Below, one piece after another: positions 22,254-29,164 of a stretch of 29,857 nucleotides of DNA (position 1 is its first letter; the number at the start of each line of letters is the position of its first letter). The notes beneath the pieces were generated by a model. The model worked only from the letters and a program-made list of their open reading frames with translations. It did not search any database and had not been told where the DNA came from. This DNA comes from a virus. The position numbers and the translations under genes were made by a program. Where the stretch lies: positions 1 to 29,857 of IMG/VR virus record IMGVR_UViG_3300027779_000107; one strand, 5' to 3'.

Positions 22254-24287
22254 CTATGCGTTTACAGTAGAAACAATTACGTATGTGTTTGGATCAAGGA
22301 TATCTACACCAATTCTATGAGTCCATACAATATCCCAGTATTGTCCTGCAATATCTTTTTGGAACTCAATTTCCATCTTTCTTTGTGAGGCTAATCCCCA
22401 TGCTTTACCTTTAACACATACAAGGTTTCTTGATGCGTTATTGGCTGAAAGAAGTTCATTAGTGACGATTATGTCAATACCATACAGTCTCTCCATTTGT
22501 CCGAGTCTGGTAACACCTGCATTTCCGATTTGGGTATATTCGGATAAAGATGTTGAAGAAATTAATGCTTCAAAAGCTCTTGGGCTTATGAAAGCGACCA
22601 AGTTACCAGGACTGGTATCTTGACCTAATTCTTCAAGGTATCTTTTACTAAATGTTAGACCATCTTCGTCTAATTCCCCATCAGCATCTTCTTCGGTTGT
22701 ATTTGATGTTGCTGCACCATCAGATCCCCCAATATGGTAAGGAGCTGTGGTTATACCACCAAAGTCGTGATCGGTTGCACCTAAGTCTTGGAGAATTAGT
22801 TTGTGCTCATCTCTGATTGCTTCTAGTCTTGCAGTTTCTCTAATTGCGTTAAGGAAACTTGCAGGATAGTCCTCAAGATTTGCTTTTTCTACTACTTGTC
22901 TCCAACCTCGTATGCTACACGTTACGTCGATTGCTGTTAAGGTGTGAGTAACTGCTGTGATGTCAGTAGTTGGGCTTTCAGTAATTGCTCCTGCATCTGG
23001 TACAGTGATTCTGTAGAATCTTGCTGTATTCACTCCTGTTGTAACAGCTTGGAATTGACCATACTGTCTAATAGGAATTGCAGTTTTGCTACCTAACTGA
23101 ATTGAAATGTTTGATGCTTGTTTTACACCTGGAATAGTTCCTGATGTAGAAACGGCTTCTTGAACCTCTCCATTACCTGTTTGTTTTTGGTATGAATGAG
23201 TTTCAATCCATCCTTCTTTCTCAAGGACCAATTTGTTATAGCCAGTTTCAAAGAGTTTATCCATGAAAGCTGTTGCTTGGTCGTCAGTAAATGCTTCTTC
23301 AACATAACTTGCGTTGGTTGATTCTGCAACTTCTGATTTTGGATTCCAGTTCCCTTTAACAGTTTCAATAACTGCTTTGAGAGTGTCTGAATTGGATTTT
23401 TCAATTCTTTCGATAACTTTGTCAGAAACATCTTCTTTAGCTGTTTTGTCAACGCATTTACCGTCAACCATATCCTTTCCTTCAGGACATTTGTCGTCAG
23501 CTACTTCAGTTTTTGTTTCTGGTTTACCTACTTCTACTTCGCCATCTGTTTCAATGGTTACTTTGACTTTTTCCTCTACTTTCTTTTCAGAAATTTCGGT
23601 TGTCATGTTTTGATTGATTGGAGTTTCTTTATTGGAAGTATTATCAACATTATTTGTTTGTTCTGGTGCAGGTTGTACTTGTGTTGGTGGTTGTATTAAT
23701 CTAAGAAATGCTACTTCTAATGTTCCTAGTAATTCTCCTGACTTTCTATCTACTTCTTCTGATTCTAAATTAGGATTCTTTGCTTTAACACTATCTGATA
23801 GTTCTTGTCTTAATCTGATAGGATCAATAAATCCACCAAATGAAGCAGGTACTTCTTGTTCATTTAAAATTTTAATATATTGTGCGTTATGTGACTCTAC
23901 AACGTGTAAAGTAGATTCTGGTATTCCAGGTGTTCTAACGACTGATAATTCTAATATTTCATCTAACACAGGTGCATTAAGACATTTAACTTTCATTTCA
24001 TCACATAGATGTCTTTGTTCTAATACTGATGCTCCTATTGATACTTGATATTGTTCATTGTTTAGTATCTGTTGCCATTCTGAATCAAATACAGTTGCTT
24101 CGTATTTCACTTGACTTTTCTCTTCATCAAATGAGAATGTTACTTGGCCTATATGGGTGTCTTTGTCATGTTCTACTCTTAGTGGTACTGTTTTACCATG
24201 AAATTTCTTTAATTCCTCAACATCATAATATACACCATTACGTGATTGTCTAGGCATTAATGCAATACCAGATATACGTTCTGCCAT
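22254..24287 (-). CDS. Prohead protease-scaffold-major capsid protein fusion (HK97 type)
   Basis: The 677-residue protein has three parts. Residues 1-135 look like a prohead protease: VPLRVEHDKDTHIGQV (candidate His at 40), QVSIGASV (candidate Ser at 83) and ILELSVVRTPGIPEST. Residues about 140-320 are acidic, low-complexity and coiled, fitting a scaffold delta domain; they include CPEGKDMVDGKCVDK. The rest is an HK97-fold capsid protein (RFYRITVPDAGAITESPTTD, EHKLILQDLG, NLVAFISPRAFEALI, YGIDIIVTNELL). An internal ATG at 23606 (M228) could also start a capsid-only product. It has its own ACTTCT promoter, and a T8 run after its stop may act as terminator. Confidence 0.88.
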   Translation of the reverse strand: MAERISGIALMPRQSRNGVYYDVEELKKFHGKTVPLRVEHDKDTHIGQVTFSFDEEKSQVKYEATVFDSEWQQILNNEQYQVSIGASVLEQRHLCDEMKVKCLNAPVLDEILELSVVRTPGIPESTLHVVESHNAQYIKILNEQEVPASFGGFIDPIRLRQELSDSVKAKNPNLESEEVDRKSGELLGTLEVAFLRLIQPPTQVQPAPEQTNNVDNTSNKETPINQNMTTEISEKKVEEKVKVTIETDGEVEVGKPETKTEVADDKCPEGKDMVDGKCVDKTAKEDVSDKVIERIEKSNSDTLKAVIETVKGNWNPKSEVAESTNASYVEEAFTDDQATAFMDKLFETGYNKLVLEKEGWIETHSYQKQTGNGEVQEAVSTSGTIPGVKQASNISIQLGSKTAIPIRQYGQFQAVTTGVNTARFYRITVPDAGAITESPTTDITAVTHTLTAIDVTCSIRGWRQVVEKANLEDYPASFLNAIRETARLEAIRDEHKLILQDLGATDHDFGGITTAPYHIGGSDGAATSNTTEEDADGELDEDGLTFSKRYLEELGQDTSPGNLVAFISPRAFEALISSTSLSEYTQIGNAGVTRLGQMERLYGIDIIVTNELLSANNASRNLVCVKGKAWGLASQRKMEIEFQKDIAGQYWDIVWTHRIGVDILDPNTYVIVSTVNA

Positions 24288-24307
24288 GAGTAATTTCAGT
24301 TGAAAGC

Positions 24308-24320
24308 GATATAGAGAAGT
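24308..24320 (-). promoter_or_regulatory. ACTTCT promoter for the capsid gene
   Basis: The minus strand reads ACTTCTCTATATC, 28 bases from the ATG end at 24287, directly after the stop of the upstream gene (TAATTACTTCT). Confidence 0.8.
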
Positions 24321-24322
24321 AA

Positions 24323-24736
24323 TTATATAACTTGTTTTATTTTATCAATTAATATAATGTAATCTTTCTTACCTTTGATTGTGATTGACTCTGTTATATT
24401 ATTTAATTTAGATCCTATTATCATAGCCTTTGATTTCACATTTCTTGATCCTGTACCTTTTATGGTTCCCTCTATGATTGTACTGACTACTCCTTTATAT
24501 GATATTGAATGTATGGTGTTTTCAAATGCACTTGCTCTTATGACTATCTTTTCTTTGTCTAGTGGAAGTCTTGTATTTCCTCTTACTCTTATTACTCCTT
24601 GTATGTGTTGGACCTGTGGAAATGATATTAGTTTCTTTCCACCAGAAGTAGGAATAGGTGCAACATATGATTCTCTGTTTAATTCTAATCCACTTTCGGT
24701 TTCTAAATCTAACCCACTTTCGGTTAGTAATGCCAT
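24323..24736 (-). CDS. Small head-region protein with N-terminal repeat
   Basis: The 137-residue product starts with a duplicated segment (TESGLDLETESGLELNRES), also visible as a near-repeat in the DNA, then a beta-rich domain (LISFPQVQHIQGVIRVRGNT) with many I, V and K residues. It has no membrane segment. It sits between the Ig-like gene and capsid, overlapping the former (TAATG). A decoration, stabiliser or head-completion role is plausible. Family not recognised. Confidence 0.65.
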   Translation of the reverse strand: MALLTESGLDLETESGLELNRESYVAPIPTSGGKKLISFPQVQHIQGVIRVRGNTRLPLDKEKIVIRASAFENTIHSISYKGVVSTIIEGTIKGTGSRNVKSKAMIIGSKLNNITESITIKGKKDYIILIDKIKQVI

Positions 24737-25032
24737 TATCCTATGAATACGTCGCCTGAAAATTCAAACTTTGTTAGTAATGGCTCTCTACTGTCTAGTT
24801 TAGGAGTCCAATAAACAAAGACCTCTTTTACCTCATTTGCCTTTAGCATATCAGGTATATCAAATCTTAACTCTGGATTTGCGTTCTCTATTTTGATATT
24901 ATGAACAGGCCATTGAGTATCTGTGTTTTTCATAAACATTGTGTACTTTATAGTCTCTCCTAATGATACTCTACCTAGATCTAGGGATTCTATTACATTA
25001 TCTGTTTGTTTATCTGTGTATATTCTAATCAT
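24736..25032 (-). CDS. Ig-like (ASH-type) head-region protein
   Basis: The 98-residue product reads as one seven-strand beta sandwich: SLGETIKYTMFMKNTDTQWP, VHNIKI, then LKANEVKEVFVYWTPK and a final strand. That pattern is shared with ASH/Ig-like domains that coat capsids or extend portal regions. It overlaps the portal stop by eight bases and the next gene by a base or two, so all three are co-translated. Decoration protein is the likeliest role. Confidence 0.62.
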   Translation of the reverse strand: MIRIYTDKQTDNVIESLDLGRVSLGETIKYTMFMKNTDTQWPVHNIKIENANPELRFDIPDMLKANEVKEVFVYWTPKLDSREPLLTKFEFSGDVFIG

Positions 25033-26452
25033 TTTTTAACCCCTTTATGAAATTCAATATTTCCTCAGTATTCTTTCTCTTCTCTGCTCTATCTAGTTCT
25101 TCTCTTAGGTTGACCATCTCTAACAGTTTTTCATTAGTGTCATTGTCTTTAATGGAAGTGTTTTCTGGCTCTCTTTTATCTTGTAATTGATTAGTTGGAG
25201 TTACTGATGTGATAGGTGGTTCATCCTCCATGTCATTTTCATTGATATCTATACTAGAGTTGTTAATGAACCATTTCCTTGCTTCTGATCTCTTAATCAA
25301 GTTATCTCTAAATGATGTTATGACATCTGTAATAATTGCCTCTTGTTTTTGAGGTGTTTCAAAGAAGATTTGGATATCTTTTGCTTTGATGCTCTTACCT
25401 CTTGCTTTTAGAAATGGTAATACCATTTTAATCTTAATTTGGTTAGCTAATCGTGCCTGAATACGCTTGACCTTTCTAGTTAGTACAGAGTCCGTACTCT
25501 CTGATGCTGCTCTTGCTGTAAAGCCTGCGTTGAAGAATTGGAGTGGGAATTTAGATCCTGGCTCTATTAAATCCCTTTGAATGTGTTCAATGTAACCTTC
25601 AAACTTACTATTACCACTTGATTCAATTACTTTAACATCAAATTCTTTATCTGTAACTATCTTTGATCCATGTTTCATCTTCTTTAATGCATCTGCTTGA
25701 GTTTTGATGAATTGTTCTCCTGCATCAGCAAAGTGGAACATTACTGTTGGATCAGCATGACCTTCAAATATCTTTGGCATAGCATCTTCCATCTTCTTCA
25801 TCTGAATTAGAGGAGAATCATATACATCTCCTGTATCTGGGTTTGTATATGTAGATAATACTGAATGATGTAATCCTCTACCAAATGCCTCTCTTGATAC
25901 GTTAGTTAGTTTGAATTGTGTTACCTCTCTTGGTCTTAATTTAATATCTATATCATTAACGTGTTGTAAATAGTATTTAATATCCCCATTCTTACCTCTT
26001 ACAATACTTTCTATTGTTGTAACTGCAACTTCAACATATTCTTTGTATGTTGGATCATGTTCAAAGAACATATTACCACAACCAAGATAAGAGTATAGTG
26101 CATCTTCTAATTGTTCATCCCATTGTATCTCATCCCACCAATCTGTTACCATATCTGCTATACTTTCCTTCTTTGCAGTTACTCTGAGTCCTTTTCCTAA
26201 TACCATTTGAATATATGTTTCATTTGATAAGTTTAATCGAGGATCTTGGTTGATTGCATTGATAGTTTCAACAAATGGTCTGTCTGGAGCCAGTTCATCT
26301 TGCCAATCTGATTGATTTACCTCACTTTTTTGATTAAATGCCTCTAATACCCTGATTGAACCCTCATATTTCTCCTTAATTGGGGTATTTCTAGGTAAAA
26401 CAGGTGTATTTGATCCAGAAATGGTCTTTTTTATTGTAAATATGTCTGCCAA
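25025..26452 (-). CDS. Portal protein
   Basis: The 475-residue protein has portal features in order: an N-terminal wing (RPFVETINAINQDPRLNLSN), a DWWDEIQWDEQLEDALYSYL helix region, a stem-like segment (HADPTVMFHFADAGEQFIKT) and a crown/C-terminal helical tail rich in K and E. It follows TerL and precedes the capsid, as in HK97-type clusters. The start is a TTG at 26450-26452. It is supported by an ACTTCC promoter 29 bases away, the same spacing as the others. Confidence 0.85.
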   Translation of the reverse strand: MADIFTIKKTISGSNTPVLPRNTPIKEKYEGSIRVLEAFNQKSEVNQSDWQDELAPDRPFVETINAINQDPRLNLSNETYIQMVLGKGLRVTAKKESIADMVTDWWDEIQWDEQLEDALYSYLGCGNMFFEHDPTYKEYVEVAVTTIESIVRGKNGDIKYYLQHVNDIDIKLRPREVTQFKLTNVSREAFGRGLHHSVLSTYTNPDTGDVYDSPLIQMKKMEDAMPKIFEGHADPTVMFHFADAGEQFIKTQADALKKMKHGSKIVTDKEFDVKVIESSGNSKFEGYIEHIQRDLIEPGSKFPLQFFNAGFTARAASESTDSVLTRKVKRIQARLANQIKIKMVLPFLKARGKSIKAKDIQIFFETPQKQEAIITDVITSFRDNLIKRSEARKWFINNSSIDINENDMEDEPPITSVTPTNQLQDKREPENTSIKDNDTNEKLLEMVNLREELDRAEKRKNTEEILNFIKGLKND

Positions 26453-26469
26453 TGCTCAAATAACAATTA

Positions 26470-26486
26470 AATTAAACAAAGGAAGT
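26470..26486 (-). promoter_or_regulatory. ACTTCC promoter for the portal operon
   Basis: The minus strand reads ACTTCCTTTGTTTAATT, with 26481 lying 29 bases from the TTG start at 26452. The T-to-C variant is shared with the plus-strand copy at 8567. Confidence 0.65.
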
Positions 26487-26495
26487 AAAAAGTCA

Positions 26496-26834
26496 CTAAT
26501 CATGTTCAAAATAGACTTCATCTGAGCCATTAATACCTATACAGGTTAATCTAGTACCAGAAACTTCTAATCTTAATCTAACTTTGAATATACCTTGAGA
26601 AGTAGGTGTTTTTCCCTCTGCAAACTTGATTAGTATAGTACCATCTGATCCCAATGTTAGATTCTCTGTAGTTGAAAATACAGAATCGCCATCTTGATCT
26701 ATTAATCGTAATGTTCCTGTGAAACCAGATATGTTTCTTGCTGTTGTTAGTGTATTCTCATCATATACCGTACCTGACAAGTCATAGGTAGCACTATCTG
26801 TAAAATCTCCTTGTCCCCAAGTCTTTTGATCCAT
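26496..26834 (-). CDS. Ig-like beta-sandwich protein (BppU-like N-terminal type)
   Basis: The 112-residue product begins DQKTWGQGDFTDSATYDLSG, then ISGFTGTLRLIDQDGDSVFS and strands ending in EVSGTRLTCIGINGSDEVYF. Such D-x-D/beta patterns occur in small Ig-like virion proteins at head or fibre bases. I chose the ATG at 26834 because the bidirectional TATA element at 26856-26868 then has leaderless spacing; an upstream in-frame start would add a hydrophobic tyrosine-rich leader that would overlap the promoter. It could be a capsid decoration protein. Confidence 0.65.
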   Translation of the reverse strand: MDQKTWGQGDFTDSATYDLSGTVYDENTLTTARNISGFTGTLRLIDQDGDSVFSTTENLTLGSDGTILIKFAEGKTPTSQGIFKVRLRLEVSGTRLTCIGINGSDEVYFEHD

Positions 26835-26855
26835 TTTTAGGTATAAAACCATATA

Positions 26856-26868
26856 GTTTATATATAAT
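26856..26868. promoter_or_regulatory. Bidirectional TATA element
   Basis: GTTTATATATAAT lies 20 bases before the plus-strand ATG at 26888 and 22 bases before the minus-strand ATG at 26834. Because TATATATA is self-complementary, it can serve both directions. Confidence 0.6.
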
Positions 26869-26887
26869 ATGATATTATAGAAAGTAT

Positions 26888-27247
26888 ATGTTAGCAGCAC
26901 ATACTCCTGCTCCAGTATATCCCATGATTCGTAACGAACAGTTAAATGAATTACAAGATAACCACATTTATGAAATATGTACGTGGCCTGCTTATTACTC
27001 TGATCAACAATGTATGGATTCTTTAAGGAAAAACTCAGATCCTAATGTTGTTTTGTATATTGCCTTGATGAAAGGTATTACTCCTATTGTTACTGTTGGA
27101 GATCATAAGGCTTTTGTTGCAGATTTTAGTAAACCCAAACCAAAAAAGAAAGATAGAAGATTACCTAGATTTGGTTCAAAGATTAAAGATAAATTAGAAA
27201 ACACATTAAGATTAAAACGCTCAACCAACTCCAGCAAGAGTACCTGA
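26888..27247 (+). CDS. 119-residue plus-strand basic protein
   Basis: The largest plus-strand gene. The N-terminal 80 residues are mixed alpha/beta (HIYEICTWPAYYSDQQCMDS), and the C-terminal 35 are very basic (KPKPKKKDRRLPRFGSKIKD), suggesting nucleic-acid binding or an interaction with an acidic partner. It starts behind the bidirectional TATA element and ends in a 27-base convergent overlap with the TerL gene. Its reading frame contains the palindrome copy at 26928. Function unknown; a regulator or host-takeover protein is plausible. Confidence 0.7.
   Translation: MLAAHTPAPVYPMIRNEQLNELQDNHIYEICTWPAYYSDQQCMDSLRKNSDPNVVLYIALMKGITPIVTVGDHKAFVADFSKPKPKKKDRRLPRFGSKIKDKLENTLRLKRSTNSSKST
26928..26938. 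repeat. Palindrome TTCGTAACGAA, copy 5
   Basis: An exact copy 40 bases into the plus-strand gene. Confidence 0.7.
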
Positions 27248-28666
27248 TCCCATCTTATAGTAGTACAGTGCTAGTAAAAAAGCATCTCCTAAATCAAATG
27301 GGTTTTGTTTGGTCTTATCAGTACCACCTTTCTTGTTAAACTTGATTGTCATTAATTGTAGTTTTAGTTTCTTAAATGACGGATGAATCTCAACATTCTG
27401 AAAGTCTACATTATTTGCTGCATAGTTTAACATCTTTTCTCCATACTGATTAAATGCTATACCCTGTACGTTCATAAAATATTTATCCCTCAAATCTCTT
27501 ATTCCTTCAGGCCATGCAGAATCCACAAATATACGCTTAGTTCTGAACTTTTCAGATAGTAATCTAACCTTGTTAATAATGTCAATGTAACTAGCCCTTT
27601 CAAAAGCATCAGCATAGATAACTGATTTCTTTCCCTTACGTTTTTGTATAATACATATTCCAAATTCAGAAGATCCGAATCCAGGATCTATTCCAATAAT
27701 TCTGTCATTTGTATCATCATCTACAGTCCACTCATATTCAGTTCCACAACATAACTCTATTCCCTCTGGAGAGAATATATCCCCTACATTCTTTCCCCAT
27801 ACACCAAGATACTCTCTTTCATATGATCTAGCTTGTGAAGCCTTTTTTATGTATTCGGGAGAGAATATGGATGTTTTTGTTTGCGGATCTCTCCTAAGAC
27901 CTTCCTCAACATAGAAATGGAATCTTTCATATATTGTCTTCTCTGGTCCTTCTTTAGGTTCGAGCATAATGTCGTAAAAAAAGCCACTCGGTTCCTCTCC
28001 TGCTGTAGATACCCATATAACCCAACTATTTGATTTTCCAATATATCTCTCTCCGACGGTTCTAACGACTGAATCATCTCTGAGTTTGAAGAACGCTGCT
28101 TCATCTCCAAAAAAGAGACTAATCTTTGGTTTACCTCTTGCTGAATGGATGTTATTCGACGGATAACATTTGATTCGGCTTCCATTGACATCTACTTCGT
28201 ACGCTCCATGATCTACATATCCAAGTCCTTTCTTTTGTAAAAAACCTTTCGCTCGAAGTATTAAATCCTGTGCCAAGTCAACGTTAGGTCCAGTAATAAT
28301 TATGGCTTCCTTACCACTCCACCATACATCTGTTAATGACTTCCAAACTATCCATAATAGTATAAACTCTGTAAGTCCTAATCCTGTTGCTTTATAAACT
28401 GAAAACCACTTGCAGGGATTAGTTCTATCTTCTTCTAATGGTTCCATTTGCATCTTGTCTAGTATTTGCTGTTCATATTCATAACATGGATGGTATATGC
28501 CATCTCTCTCAGGACCACCAAAAGGATGAAATATGTAATGCCAAAAACAACATTGATCATCTTTACTTAAAGAGTCTTTACACCAAAAAGTTAGAGGTAC
28601 AATAGGTGTATCTCTAGTTGCAGCGTTACCTATAATCTGTAGTGTGTTTTTACTTGCTAACCCCAT
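27221..28666 (-). CDS. terL: Terminase large subunit
   Basis: The 481-residue protein has an ATPase domain with a variant Walker A (YKATGLGLTEF, 92-101), Walker B FFGDEAAF (185-192) and coupling motif VSTAGEE (219-225). The RuvC-like nuclease domain has IGIDPGF (D327), IFVDSAW (D382) and NPFDLGDAFLL (D461). It packages DNA into the prohead through the portal. The start overlaps the TerS stop by about 17 bases and follows GAGGATAATG, a good ribosome-binding site. The Walker A lacks the usual GK(S/T). Confidence 0.92.
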   Translation of the reverse strand: MGLASKNTLQIIGNAATRDTPIVPLTFWCKDSLSKDDQCCFWHYIFHPFGGPERDGIYHPCYEYEQQILDKMQMEPLEEDRTNPCKWFSVYKATGLGLTEFILLWIVWKSLTDVWWSGKEAIIITGPNVDLAQDLILRAKGFLQKKGLGYVDHGAYEVDVNGSRIKCYPSNNIHSARGKPKISLFFGDEAAFFKLRDDSVVRTVGERYIGKSNSWVIWVSTAGEEPSGFFYDIMLEPKEGPEKTIYERFHFYVEEGLRRDPQTKTSIFSPEYIKKASQARSYEREYLGVWGKNVGDIFSPEGIELCCGTEYEWTVDDDTNDRIIGIDPGFGSSEFGICIIQKRKGKKSVIYADAFERASYIDIINKVRLLSEKFRTKRIFVDSAWPEGIRDLRDKYFMNVQGIAFNQYGEKMLNYAANNVDFQNVEIHPSFKKLKLQLMTIKFNKKGGTDKTKQNPFDLGDAFLLALYYYKMGSGTLAGVG

Positions 28667-29153
28667 TATCCTCTACCTCAGGCATTGGCCTAGCAGGTCT
28701 TAGTTTAGCTCTCTCCATTTTTAATTTCTTTACTTGTAATGGTAAAGCAGAATCCTGTAGCATCTTAAAGGAGTCAAGTTTAATATCATGTCTGGTTCTA
28801 GCAAATTTCAAATATAGTTCCTTATCCATATCATCAAATCCTTTGGATTTCTCATCAGCCATAATCTCCTCTAATGCTATGACATCTTGTTCAAAGCCTA
28901 GTCTAGCCCTGATGAACTCTCCAATGTATGTGTCCATTGCATCTTCAGATATTGTGTTTTCCATTTCTTGTTCAATCTGTTTGATATGATAATGTACTCC
29001 TGCATGGCTACATTTACCAAACTTGCTCATCAGTATAGTATCTTTGTTTATCTGCTCTGCTATCTGATATGCGTTTCTACCAAAGAACATCCATTGTGTA
29101 CTGATGTATTCATGAAACTCTTTTGATAAATCAGGACCTCTAGTTCTAGTCAT
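28650..29153 (-). CDS. terS: Putative terminase small subunit
   Basis: The protein of about 167 residues has an N-terminal DNA-binding type helix-turn-helix region (FFGRNAYQIAEQINKDTI, then CSHAGVHYHIKQIEQEM) and a helical middle (ARLGFEQDVIALEEIMADEK) with a basic tail. It sits directly upstream of TerL with a coupled overlap, which is the usual place for TerS. I placed the start at ATG 29153; GTG and TTG options lie a few codons upstream. Confidence 0.75.
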   Translation of the reverse strand: MTRTRGPDLSKEFHEYISTQWMFFGRNAYQIAEQINKDTILMSKFGKCSHAGVHYHIKQIEQEMENTISEDAMDTYIGEFIRARLGFEQDVIALEEIMADEKSKGFDDMDKELYLKFARTRHDIKLDSFKMLQDSALPLQVKKLKMERAKLRPARPMPEVEDNGVSK

Positions 29154-29164
29154 GGTCACTCCAA

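Noticed and set aside
23614-24048. Long plus-strand frame of 144 codons
   Set aside because: Antisense shadow of the protease-capsid gene, with no TATA element at correct distance and serine/leucine bias typical of antisense AT-rich frames.
27847-28191. Minus-strand 114-codon frame inside terminase
   Set aside because: Different frame from the terminase gene, whose motifs are intact across the same region; no independent start signal.
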